A stretch of DNA of 64,000 nt, taken from Nocardia sp. NBC_00508 (GTDB lineage: Bacteria > Actinomycetota > Actinomycetes > Mycobacteriales > Mycobacteriaceae). Every line of letters starts with the position of its first letter. The stretch's first letter is position 1. The stretch covers positions 2,976,001-3,040,000 of the forward strand of contig NZ_CP107852.1 in NCBI RefSeq assembly GCF_036346875.1, in the 5' to 3' direction. Positions 45,807 through 54,261 of the stretch are shown here, piece by piece. A program made the position numbers and the translations under genes. The notes beneath the pieces were generated by a model, which was not told the DNA's origin, did no database searches, and worked only from the letters and a program-made list of their open reading frames with translations.

Positions 45807-45886
45807 GCGAGCGCAGCGAGCGAACAATGGACACAGCCGAGTGCTCGCTCGTGCCGGAGCCGAGCGCTAGCGAGGTGGAGGCATGA
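45803..45886 (+). CDS. Repeat-derived 27-codon ORF linking kinase and zinc-finger genes
   Basis: ATG 45803 overlaps the kinase stop and its own stop overlaps the zinc-finger ATG at 45883, both by atga. The peptide starts MSERSERTMDT and ends PEPSASEVEA. The same ten bases, atgagcgagc, begin both this frame and the next gene, 80 bases apart, and the interior is made of gagcgcagcgagcg-type palindromic repeats like those at 5594. It looks like a repeat element inserted at the gene start, creating a coupling frame. A functional peptide is doubtful. Confidence 0.45.
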   Translation: MSERSERTMDTAECSLVPEPSASEVEA

Positions 45887-46236
45887 GCGAGCAGGTCGAG
45901 GGCATAGATCCCGCGGTACCGCCCAGCGGTGCCGGTTGCGCGGAATGCGAGCAGAACTCGGGTTGGTGGGTCCACCTGCGCCGCTGCGCCCAGTGCGGGC
46001 ACGTCGGCTGCTGCGACACCTCACCCGCGCAGCACGCCACCGAGCACGCGAAGAACACCGGACACCCGTTCATCCAGAGCTTCGAGCCGGGCGAGGATTG
46101 GTACTACAACTTCGAGACCCGGGAAATGTATGGCGGTGGGCCGGAATTGGCCCTGCCGCGTAGCCATCCGGCGGATCAAGGCGTGCCAGGCCCGCGCGAG
46201 CGGGTGCCGGCGGACTGGCGGGCACACATCCACTGA
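45883..46236 (+). CDS. UBP-type zinc-finger protein
   Basis: 117 residues. The ZnF-UBP fold is readable: GAGCAECEQNSGWWVHLRRC, then AQCGHVGCCDTSP and HATEHAKNTGHPFIQSF, giving the Cys/His zinc ligands and the aromatic strand WYYNFETREMYG. In eukaryotes this finger binds the free C-terminus of ubiquitin; bacteria lack ubiquitin, so a different diglycine-like or peptide C-terminus would be the ligand. The gene closes the operon with the kinase and receiver-flavoprotein. Confidence 0.9.
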   Translation: MSEQVEGIDPAVPPSGAGCAECEQNSGWWVHLRRCAQCGHVGCCDTSPAQHATEHAKNTGHPFIQSFEPGEDWYYNFETREMYGGGPELALPRSHPADQGVPGPRERVPADWRAHIH

Positions 46237-46308
46237 CCCGCCCGAACCGGTACGCTGCACCGAACGTGCCGGAGGCCCCGGCACAAGATCTACCCGGGAA
46301 AGCACGGT

Positions 46309-46746
46309 ATGAAGCGAACTTCCGCCATCGTCCTAGCCGTCGGGACGGTGGGTTTCTTGCTGGCAGGCTGCGGCGGAACGGACGAGTCCACCGACGCGAA
46401 CGGACTGCGCACCGGCGCGTCGAACATCAGCACCACCACGCCCGCGCGCACCTCGACCGCGCCCATCGCGCCCCCGAACGCCGACGCGGACACAGACGCA
46501 CCGGTCACCACGATGAAGGAGGGCACCTCCTCGCTCGGTCCCGCGTCCAGCACTACGTGTGGTGAGTTCAAGAAGCTCGACACCGACGGCGAGAAAGCGC
46601 TGATCGAGCAGATCCTCGCGGAGAACCCGGGCGGCCCGTTCGAGGGCAGCCCGAACGTCGCGCTCGGCACCGCCAAGCTGGTCTGCCTGTCGCCGAGCGT
46701 GGCCGACAGTTCGGTCGCGGTCGCCGCCGGGATCGTGAAGGAGTAG
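46309..46746 (+). CDS. Lipoprotein with HdeA-like C-terminal part
   Basis: 145 residues. Lipobox FLLAGC (Cys21), then a Thr/Pro/Ala-rich linker and a small domain from about residue 83: TTCGEFKKLDTDGEKALIEQ with a second Cys in KLVCLSPSV, a spacing like HdeA-type acid-stress chaperones. The two Cys can form the disulfide. Secreted and membrane-anchored. The HdeA resemblance is suggestive only. Confidence 0.7.
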   Translation: MKRTSAIVLAVGTVGFLLAGCGGTDESTDANGLRTGASNISTTTPARTSTAPIAPPNADADTDAPVTTMKEGTSSLGPASSTTCGEFKKLDTDGEKALIEQILAENPGGPFEGSPNVALGTAKLVCLSPSVADSSVAVAAGIVKE

Positions 46747-46882
46747 CCAGATCGAGTACGCGGTCGGCCGCACACCGGCGGGACGTGGCGCCTTCGCCCG
46801 TCGGTGTGCGGCCGGTGCGACCTCGGCGAGCAGCGCCGCTGCTGCCCGCCTTCCGGTCATCGCCCGCGATTCCAGCTCGCGA

Positions 46883-47077
46883 TCAGGGCAGCAAATGCGG
46901 CACCACCTCGGGCGCGACCGCGCCGACGATGGCCCCGCTGATCGCGCCCCCGACGGCACCGATGGCGGCGAACGGAACCGCGCCGAAGACGAACAGCGGC
47001 AGACCCGCGATGGCGCCGCTCACGACGCCCATCAACGCCCCGACCCCCGCACCCGCCGCGGCGAATTTCGCATCCAT
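46883..47077 (-). CDS. Small glycine-rich membrane protein
   Basis: 64 residues from ATG 47077: AAAGAGVGALMGVVSGAIAG, PLFVFGAVPFAAIGAVGGAI, ending GAVAPEVVPHLLP. Two hydrophobic segments with repeated Gly-x3-Gly spacing (glycine-zipper type), probably inserting in the membrane. It is divergent from the AAA ATPase gene. No function known. Confidence 0.6.
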   Translation of the reverse strand: MDAKFAAAGAGVGALMGVVSGAIAGLPLFVFGAVPFAAIGAVGGAISGAIVGAVAPEVVPHLLP

Positions 47078-47146
47078 GCCCAGGCCTGCTTCATGCCGAA
47101 ACACGACATAGTGACCTACGGCGGGGATGCGCGGCAGAATGGCACA

Positions 47147-49444
47147 GTGGCAGAACTGGCACTCACCGCCCGGCTGAATCCCTCCGCCGCCGACGCCCGG
47201 CGCGGGGTGGTCCGTTTGCATCCCGAGGCGCTCACCGCGCTCGGACTGCGGGAATGGGACGGGATCATGCTGGTGGGGTCGCGGCGTACGGCAGCAGTGG
47301 TCGGTGTCGCACGCCTGGGCACGCCCGCCGGTGTCGCCTTGCTCGACGACGTCACGCTCTCCAACGCCGGGCTGCGCGAGAACGCGACGGTGGTGGTCTC
47401 TCCCGCGACGGTGTACGGCGCGAGGCAGATCTCGGTGAGCGGCTCGGTCCACGCCACCCGCACGATTCCGGCCGCGACCCTGCGGCAGGCACTGCTCGGC
47501 AAAGTGGTGACGGTGGGCGACGCGGTCTCGCTGCTGCCGCGCGACCTCGGCCCCGACATCAGCTCGGCCGCGGCCACCCAGGCGCTCTCGCGCACTTTCG
47601 GCATCGCGTGGACCACCGAGTTGCTCACCGTGACCGCCACCGATCCGCGCGGCCCGGTGAGCGTGCAGCCGAATACCGCGGTGGTCTGGGGTGCGGGAGC
47701 CGTCGCCGCGCGCGCCGCCGCCGATCTGGCCTCGGCCGGAACACCCATCCCGGTCGGTGAGGCCTCGCGCGGCGCCACCGAGGCCGCCGCGTTCTGCACG
47801 GCGGCGGGCACGGATGGTGCGGCGGCGGGACGGACCGCGGCGACCAGGGATCGCACACCGCGCATCTCGATCGAGGATCTGCCCGGCATGCGCGGCCAAG
47901 CCGCGAAACTGGGCGAATGGCTCAGCCTGGCGCTGGACGAGCCCGAGCTGCTGCGCACACTCGGCGCGAAACCGCATCTCGGCGTGCTGATCACCGGTCC
48001 CGCCGGCGTGGGCAAAGCGACGCTGGCTCGCGCGGTCACGGCGCGGCGGCGCGTCGTGGAACTGGACGGTCCCACCATCGGCGCGGCCGAGAGCGGTGCG
48101 CGGCTGCGCGAGGTCGCCCAGGCGGTGGCCGACATCGGCTCCGGCCAAGGCGGCATCCTGCTCGTCTCCGATATCGACGCTTTGCTGCCCGCGGATGCCG
48201 AACCGGTCGCCACGCTCATCCTCGACCAGCTGCGGGCTGCCATCGCCGAACCGGGCGTCGCGCTCCTGGCGACCACGGCGCATCCGGCCGGGATCGACCA
48301 GCGGCTGCGGTCCCCCGACCTGTGCGACCGCGAACTCGCACTGCCCCTGCCCACCGCCGCCGTGCGCAAAGCGCTGCTGGAGCAGCTGCTGCGCCGAGTC
48401 CCGACCGAGGACCTGAAACTCGACGAGATCGCCGCGCGCACACCGGGGTTCGTGGTGTCCGATCTCGCCGCGCTGTGCCGTGAGGCGGCGCTGCGTGCGG
48501 CGTCGCGCGCCAGGGAGCAGGGCGAGCCGCAACTCACCCAGTCGGACCTGATCGGCGCACTCGAGGTGATCCGGCCGCTGTCCCGGTCGGGGATGGACGA
48601 GCTCGCGATCGGCAGCCTGAGTCTCGACGATGTCGGCGACATGGCGGAGACCAAGCAGGCGCTGACCGAGGCCGTTCTGTGGCCCCTGCGGCATCCGGAC
48701 TCGTTCGCCCGTCTCGGTATCGACCCGCCACGCGGCGTGCTGCTCTACGGCCCGCCCGGCTGCGGCAAGACCTTTTTGGTACGTGCGCTGGCCAGCAGCG
48801 GGCAACTCAGTGTGCACGCGGTCAAGGGCGCCGAACTGCTGGACCGGTGGGTCGGCTCGTCCGAGCGCGCGGTGCGCGAATTGTTCCAGCGCGCACGCGA
48901 TTCCGCGCCGTCGCTGATCTTCCTGGACGAGGTCGACGCGCTCGCCGCCCGCCGCGGGCGCAGCGCCGACGCGGGTGTCGGCGACCGGGTGGTCGCGGCG
49001 CTGCTCACCGAGCTGGACGGCGTGGAACCGTTGCGTGACGTGGTGGTGCTCGCCGCGACCAACCGGCCGGAGCTGATCGACTCGGCGCTGCTGCGGCCGG
49101 GCAGACTGGAACGGCTGGTCTTCGTACCGCCGCCGGACGCCGCGGCCCGGCGGGAGATCCTGCGCACCGCGAGCCGAGCGGTGCCCTTGGCCGAGGACGT
49201 AAACCTCGACGCGCTCGCGGGCGAATTGGACGGATACTCCGCCGCCGACTGCGCCGCGCTGCTGCGCGAGGCCGCGCTGGCGGCGATGCGCCGAGATCTG
49301 GACGCCGCCGACGTCACCGCGGCCGACGTCGAGGCCGCCGCCGCGGTGGTGCGCCCCTCGCTCGACCCGCTGCAGATCGATGCGCTGCGCCGGTACGCGC
49401 ACGATCGCGGGCACACCGCGGGCAGCGAGGGCCGGTACCTCTGA
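47147..49444 (+). CDS. Double AAA ATPase (CDC48-like, Rv0435c homologue)
   Basis: 765 residues if GTG 47147 is the start; GTG 47111 or ATG 47093 would add residues. The N-terminal double-psi-barrel-like part (LTARLNPSAADARRGVVRLH) is as in Cdc48. D1 has a degenerate Walker A GPAGVGKAT and Walker B LLVSDIDALL (Asp-Ile-Asp, no Glu). D2 is canonical: GPPGCGKTF, LIFLDEVDAL, Arg fingers in ALLRPGRLERLVF. It probably forms hexamers unfolding proteins or remodelling complexes, with hydrolysis in D2. In M. tuberculosis the homologue is next to pssA/psd; here 7 kb intervene. Confidence 0.92.
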   Translation: MAELALTARLNPSAADARRGVVRLHPEALTALGLREWDGIMLVGSRRTAAVVGVARLGTPAGVALLDDVTLSNAGLRENATVVVSPATVYGARQISVSGSVHATRTIPAATLRQALLGKVVTVGDAVSLLPRDLGPDISSAAATQALSRTFGIAWTTELLTVTATDPRGPVSVQPNTAVVWGAGAVAARAAADLASAGTPIPVGEASRGATEAAAFCTAAGTDGAAAGRTAATRDRTPRISIEDLPGMRGQAAKLGEWLSLALDEPELLRTLGAKPHLGVLITGPAGVGKATLARAVTARRRVVELDGPTIGAAESGARLREVAQAVADIGSGQGGILLVSDIDALLPADAEPVATLILDQLRAAIAEPGVALLATTAHPAGIDQRLRSPDLCDRELALPLPTAAVRKALLEQLLRRVPTEDLKLDEIAARTPGFVVSDLAALCREAALRAASRAREQGEPQLTQSDLIGALEVIRPLSRSGMDELAIGSLSLDDVGDMAETKQALTEAVLWPLRHPDSFARLGIDPPRGVLLYGPPGCGKTFLVRALASSGQLSVHAVKGAELLDRWVGSSERAVRELFQRARDSAPSLIFLDEVDALAARRGRSADAGVGDRVVAALLTELDGVEPLRDVVVLAATNRPELIDSALLRPGRLERLVFVPPPDAAARREILRTASRAVPLAEDVNLDALAGELDGYSAADCAALLREAALAAMRRDLDAADVTAADVEAAAAVVRPSLDPLQIDALRRYAHDRGHTAGSEGRYL

Positions 49445-49571
49445 CCGAGCCGGTCTACTGGACAACGTCCGGTAAACCATATTTTCGAGCATCTTTACTA
49501 CTCGAGACACTCATGAGCGAATAGTCAGCAATCACAAGATCGCGGGAGGACCGCGGGTAAGTTCGACAACC

Positions 49572-50861
49572 GTGCGCAGGATCGGCGAGGTGGTCGACGC
49601 GACGACGGCGTTCATGGGAGCCGTGGTCGCGGGCGTCACGCTGTTCCTGCCGGTCAGCGTCACCACGCAGAGTCGGACGGCGCCGTATCGGATCGCCGGT
49701 CTGCTCAACAGCGTGCCGCGCAGCGCAGCGCTGGCAGTCATCGTCGCGGTCACGGTGGCCGTGTTGGTCAGCACGACCGCCCGGCCGCTGACCGGGTGGG
49801 CGACAGCGACAGCAGGCGCGCTCGGGCAACTGATCAACCATTTCGCCGGACGCCAGGTTTCGACGGCCGAGATGCTGACTACACAGAACTACATCGACTC
49901 GGTGTGCGGCGCGGTACTGCTCGGCGGGCTGGGCGCCGTGGTGCTGCGCCGGTCGCTACCCGCCGGCGGGTTCGCGCTGGGTGGCATCGGGTTCTTCGCC
50001 TTCGGCGATCTCGCGGAACTGCTGGACATCGAAACGGATCCATATGCGGTGCTGGAGACTCCGCCGCGCTGGATGATCGGCCTGGCGCTGGCCTTGCTGG
50101 TGGTCAGCACCCTGCGCAACTGGTCACACACCGAGGAGCCGAAGACGCCGCGCATGGCGATCGCGCTGCCGGTGACCCCGATCCTCGCCGCCATGGTGCT
50201 GGCGCTGGTGGTCCTGGCCGGCACCGAATGGCTGGGCCGCCAATACAGCAAACTGCCCGGCGAGAGTCACGCCGTCGAGATCGGGATCGTGGTGGCCGCG
50301 ACGATCGTCAGCGCGACGGCCGCGGCCATGCTGCTGCCCGGCCGGGACGGCACCGGCGTGTACCTGGCTGTGAGCCTCACCGCGGCGGTCGATGCGGTGG
50401 GATACGCCGTCCGGCCCGGCTGGAGCGCGGTGCTGCTGATCCCCCTTGCGGCGGCCGGCATCACGCTGGGGGCCCGGCTGTCCTCGGCCGCCATCGCAGT
50501 GCTGCTTGTCGCGGGGATCGCGATCTTCGCCATGGTCACCTCGACGACGGCGAACCGGGTTGGCTTCGCCGCGATCAGCGCCGTCATCGCGCTCACCGCG
50601 GGCTATTGCTGCGGCACGGCACGGCCGCGCTACCCGCCCAGCGGCGTCCTCGCGATCTCCGCGCTCTATCTCCCTTCGGCCGTCTCGGTGATGCCGGACA
50701 GGCTCGACGACGTGACCGTGCACGACGCCACACCGGGCCGCACCGCCCTCGCCATCGTCATCGGCAGCGCGATCGGGCTCGTCGTGCTGCGGAAATTCCG
50801 GCCGCGCAGCAAGCCACGCCCGAAAGGGCAACCCGAGAGCGAATCGTTAGCGGACATATAG
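49572..50861 (+). CDS. Unknown multispanning membrane protein
   Basis: 429 residues from GTG 49572 with about ten or more hydrophobic segments spaced along the length (for example AFMGAVVAGVTLFLP, AALAVIVAVTVAVLVS, ITLGARLSSAAIAVLLVAGI). A soluble cytoplasmic tail SKPRPKGQPESESLADI ends it. No transporter signature is recognised. It may be specific to Nocardia-like genomes. It lies 110 bases upstream of the Mrp operon on the same strand, but a promoter may separate them. Confidence 0.6.
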   Translation: MRRIGEVVDATTAFMGAVVAGVTLFLPVSVTTQSRTAPYRIAGLLNSVPRSAALAVIVAVTVAVLVSTTARPLTGWATATAGALGQLINHFAGRQVSTAEMLTTQNYIDSVCGAVLLGGLGAVVLRRSLPAGGFALGGIGFFAFGDLAELLDIETDPYAVLETPPRWMIGLALALLVVSTLRNWSHTEEPKTPRMAIALPVTPILAAMVLALVVLAGTEWLGRQYSKLPGESHAVEIGIVVAATIVSATAAAMLLPGRDGTGVYLAVSLTAAVDAVGYAVRPGWSAVLLIPLAAAGITLGARLSSAAIAVLLVAGIAIFAMVTSTTANRVGFAAISAVIALTAGYCCGTARPRYPPSGVLAISALYLPSAVSVMPDRLDDVTVHDATPGRTALAIVIGSAIGLVVLRKFRPRSKPRPKGQPESESLADI

Positions 50862-50971
50862 CCTCGGCTCGAATGTATAGCCGACGCCATATCCGCCGGC
50901 TCCACGAAAAACCCAGGCTTTACGTAGGATTGTCTCGGACACCCCGCCGCCCCTACTCGACGGAGTGAAGT

Positions 50972-53881
50972 TTGCTCGCAATCCTGCTCGCGCATGCTGC
51001 CGCCGCCTTGGTAGCGCCGCTGGCGGTGCGGGCACTGGGACGCAACGCTTTCTACCTGCTGGCATTGGTCCCGCTCGCCTCTCTGACCTGGGTGATCGCG
51101 AATTGGGCTGATCCCCAGCAAGTTCGGCTGACTTGGGCGCCGAGCATCGCGATGAACATCGATCTGCGTTTCGATACCCTCGCGGCCGTGCTGTCCGCGC
51201 TCGTGCTGGGCGTCGGGGCACTGATCCTGGCCTACTGCGCCAGGTACTTCGAGGACGACGAACCGCGGCTCGGCGTCTTCGCCGCGCAACTGGTCGGCTT
51301 CGCCGGCGCGATGTTCGGGCTGGTCACCAGCGACAACATGCTGTTGCTCTACGTGTTCTGGGAAGCGACGACAGTACTGTCGTTCCTGCTGATCGGTCAC
51401 AACGCCGAGCAGGCGGCCAGCCGCAGGTCCGCGATCCAGGCGCTGCTGGTGACCGGCGCGGGTGGGCTGGCGATGCTGGTCGGCATCGTTGTGCTCGCCG
51501 AGGTGAACTACAGCTACCTGCTGTCGGATCTGCTCGCCGCAGGGAGTCCACCGAGCGGTGCCGCCGTGCAGGTGGCGGTGGCGCTGCTACTGGTCGGCGC
51601 GCTCACCAAATCCGCGGTGGTGCCACTGCATTTCTGGTTGCCCGGCGCGATGGCTGCGCCGACGCCCGTAAGCGCGTACCTGCACGCCGCGGCGATGGTG
51701 AAGGCCGGCGTGTACCTGGTCGCCCGGCTGGCGCCGGTGTTCGCGCAGAACCCGGTGTGGCATCCGCTGGTGCTCACTCTCGGTCTGGCGTCGATGCTGC
51801 TGGCGGGCCTGCGGTCGCTGCAGGTGGTGGATCTGAAGCTGGTGCTGGCCTTCGGCACGGTGAGCCAGTTGGGGTTTCTGATCGTGCTGGCCGGCATCGG
51901 CACGCCGGATGCCGCGCTGGCCGGGGTGACCATGCTCATCGCGCACGCGCTGTTCAAGGCGTGTCTGTTCCTGGTGGTCGGGATCATCGATCATGGCGCG
52001 GGTACGCGAGATCTGCGCAGCCTGTCCGGACTGGGCCGCCGGGCTCCGGCGCTGTGCGGCATCGCGGTGCTCGCCGCGCTCAGCATGGCGGGAATCCCAC
52101 CGCTGCTCGGCTTCGTCGGCAAGGAGAGCGCACTGAGCGCCGTCCTGGACGCCGATGTGCTGACCACACCCGCGCGCACCGTCGTGGCGGTGGGCGTGGT
52201 GCTCGGCTCGATACTGACGGTCGCCTACAGCGTCCGGTTCGTCTGGGGCAGCTTCGCGGACAAGCACATCGCGCTACAGCCTGCCCCAGGCGCCACACCG
52301 GTCACCCACCATCCCAGCGAAGTGCCGGTCGAACAGAACGAGCCGGGGGCCGCGGATCACCGCGTTCGCTGGCATCCGCCAGGAGTCCTCTTCCAGGCTC
52401 CGCCCGCGCTGCTCGCCGTCGCAGGCCTGGCAGCCGGTCTCGCACCGTCCTGGCTGGACGCGCGGGTGCGGCCGTACGCCGAAACGCTTACCGGACCGAC
52501 GCTTTCACATCTGGCGCTGTGGCACGGCGTCAACGCCGCGCTGATGTTGACTGTCCTGATCCTCGCCGCGGGCATCCTGCTGTACGGGCTGCGCGACCGT
52601 TTTTCCGAATCGGCGCACCCGCGGCTCGGCAACGCCGACCGGGCCTACGACGCGACGCTGCGCGCGATGGACACGCTGTCGCTGCGGATGACCGGCGCCG
52701 TGCAGCGCGGTTCCCTGCCGCTGAGCCAGGCGACGATCCTAGTCACGCTGGCCGTACTGCCGAGCGTGCTGCTGGCTCTCGGCACGCGTACCGGAGTCAC
52801 GCTGCGGCCGTGGGATTCGCCGCTGCAACTGGCCATCGGCGTGATCATGGCGGTGACCGCGCTGGCCGCGACCGTGTCGCGCAACCGTTTGGCGAGCGTG
52901 CTGCTCGTCAGTGTCACCGGCTACGGCTGCGGCGTGATCTTCGCCCTGCACGGCGCGCCCGACCTGGCGCTGACCCAATTCCTCGTGGAGACATTGACCC
53001 TGGTGATCTTCGTGCTGGTGCTGCGCGCCTTCCCCGCGACGATCGAGGCGAGCAGGACGACCGCCTTCAAGGCGCGCAGGGCGATCCTGTCCGCGGTGGT
53101 CGGCGCGGTGGTCGCGGTACTCGCCGGTTTCGCCGTCGCGGCACGCACCGCCGAACCGATCTGGCAGCGGATTCCTGATGCCGCATATGAATTCGGCGGC
53201 GGCAAGAACGCGGTCAACGTGTTGCTCGTCGACCTGCGCGCCTGGGACACCCTCGGCGAGATCTCCGTGCTGGTGGTCGCCGCGACCGGTGTCGCCTCGC
53301 TGGTGTTCCGCAGCAGGCGTTTCGGCAGCGCGCCCCGCGCGGCGGACTCCCCCGACTACGACCCCGATCTGGTGAGCTGGCTGCCCGCGGGCCGACTGGT
53401 CGCCCGAGCCGAGCGGTCGATGGTCTTGCAGATCACCACCCGTCTGGTGTTCCCGACGATCATGGTGCTGTCGGTCTACTTCTTCTTCTCCGGGCACAAC
53501 GCACCCGGCGGCGGATTCGCGGGCGGGCTCACCGCAGGGCTCGCGCTGACGCTGCGGTATCTCGCCGGCGGCCGCTACGAACTGGGCGAGGCGCTGCCGG
53601 TCGACGCAGGTCACATCCTGGGCGCCGGGCTTACTTTGGCGGCGGGCACCGCGGTCTCGTCGCTGCTGCTCGGCGCGCCGCCGCTGTCCTCGGCGATCAT
53701 CGAGGTGACGCTGCCGGTGTTCGGTCACGTCAAGGTGGTCACCGCGCTGCTGTTCGATCTCGGCGTGTATCTCATCGTGGTCGGCCTGGTCCTCGACGTG
53801 CTGCGCAGCCTCGGCGCTCGGCTCGACAGTGAGCTGGCCGACGCCGACACCCCTTCGGCGAACGGGGATCCGGGCAGATGA
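50972..53881 (+). CDS. mrpA: Mrp-type antiporter subunit A fused to subunit B
   Basis: 969 residues from TTG 50972 (ggag six bases upstream). The N-terminal two thirds is the MrpA proton-channel family related to NuoL: FWEATTVLSFLLIGHNAEQA, LTKSAVVPLHFWLPGAMAAP, PTPVSAYLHAAAMVKAGVYL, PLLGFVGKE. A DUF4040-like part follows (GAPDLALTQFLVETLTLVIF). The C-terminal 170 residues are MrpB-like: RLVFPTIMVLSVYFFFSGHN and APGGGFAGGL. No separate mrpB is present, so A and B are fused, as usual in actinobacteria. Overlaps mrpC by four bases. Confidence 0.93.
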   Translation: MLAILLAHAAAALVAPLAVRALGRNAFYLLALVPLASLTWVIANWADPQQVRLTWAPSIAMNIDLRFDTLAAVLSALVLGVGALILAYCARYFEDDEPRLGVFAAQLVGFAGAMFGLVTSDNMLLLYVFWEATTVLSFLLIGHNAEQAASRRSAIQALLVTGAGGLAMLVGIVVLAEVNYSYLLSDLLAAGSPPSGAAVQVAVALLLVGALTKSAVVPLHFWLPGAMAAPTPVSAYLHAAAMVKAGVYLVARLAPVFAQNPVWHPLVLTLGLASMLLAGLRSLQVVDLKLVLAFGTVSQLGFLIVLAGIGTPDAALAGVTMLIAHALFKACLFLVVGIIDHGAGTRDLRSLSGLGRRAPALCGIAVLAALSMAGIPPLLGFVGKESALSAVLDADVLTTPARTVVAVGVVLGSILTVAYSVRFVWGSFADKHIALQPAPGATPVTHHPSEVPVEQNEPGAADHRVRWHPPGVLFQAPPALLAVAGLAAGLAPSWLDARVRPYAETLTGPTLSHLALWHGVNAALMLTVLILAAGILLYGLRDRFSESAHPRLGNADRAYDATLRAMDTLSLRMTGAVQRGSLPLSQATILVTLAVLPSVLLALGTRTGVTLRPWDSPLQLAIGVIMAVTALAATVSRNRLASVLLVSVTGYGCGVIFALHGAPDLALTQFLVETLTLVIFVLVLRAFPATIEASRTTAFKARRAILSAVVGAVVAVLAGFAVAARTAEPIWQRIPDAAYEFGGGKNAVNVLLVDLRAWDTLGEISVLVVAATGVASLVFRSRRFGSAPRAADSPDYDPDLVSWLPAGRLVARAERSMVLQITTRLVFPTIMVLSVYFFFSGHNAPGGGFAGGLTAGLALTLRYLAGGRYELGEALPVDAGHILGAGLTLAAGTAVSSLLLGAPPLSSAIIEVTLPVFGHVKVVTALLFDLGVYLIVVGLVLDVLRSLGARLDSELADADTPSANGDPGR

Positions 53882-54261
53882 CGGCGAATCTGACGCTACT
53901 GCTCCTGATCGGCATCCTGGTCGCCTGCGGTGTGTACCTCATCCTGGAACGCGCCGTGTCGAAAATGCTGCTCGGGTTGATCCTGTTCGGCAATGCGGTG
54001 AACTTGCTGATCCTCACCGCAGGCGGCGGCGACGGCAAGCCGCCCATCCGCGGCGAGACCGAGGCCGCGACCGAGGACATGGCCGATCCCCTCGCCCAAG
54101 CCATGGTGCTCACCGCGATCGTGATCACCATGGGGCTCGCGGCATTCGTGCTCGCCCTTGCCTACCGCGCCTACATGCTCACCACCACCGATGATGTCGC
54201 CAACGACCAGGAAGACGTGGATGTCGCCCGGCGGCGCGTGGGAGAGGACCCGGAAACGTGA
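53878..54261 (+). CDS. mrpC: Mrp antiporter subunit C
   Basis: 127 residues, NuoK-like with three membrane segments: GILVACGVYLILERAVSKML, LGLILFGNAVNLLILTAG and DPLAQAMVLTAIVITMGLAA, whose Gln-Ala-Leu/Met-Val-Leu-Thr-Ala-Ile-Val motif is diagnostic. A charged C-terminal tail is cytoplasmic. It starts and ends in four-base overlaps with mrpA and mrpD. Confidence 0.94.
   Translation: MTANLTLLLLIGILVACGVYLILERAVSKMLLGLILFGNAVNLLILTAGGGDGKPPIRGETEAATEDMADPLAQAMVLTAIVITMGLAAFVLALAYRAYMLTTTDDVANDQEDVDVARRRVGEDPET

Noticed and set aside
47078..49510. Very long minus-strand open frame opposite the AAA ATPase
   Set aside because: Shadow of the ATPase gene. Only its last 64 codons (46883-47077), outside the ATPase, look like a real small protein.
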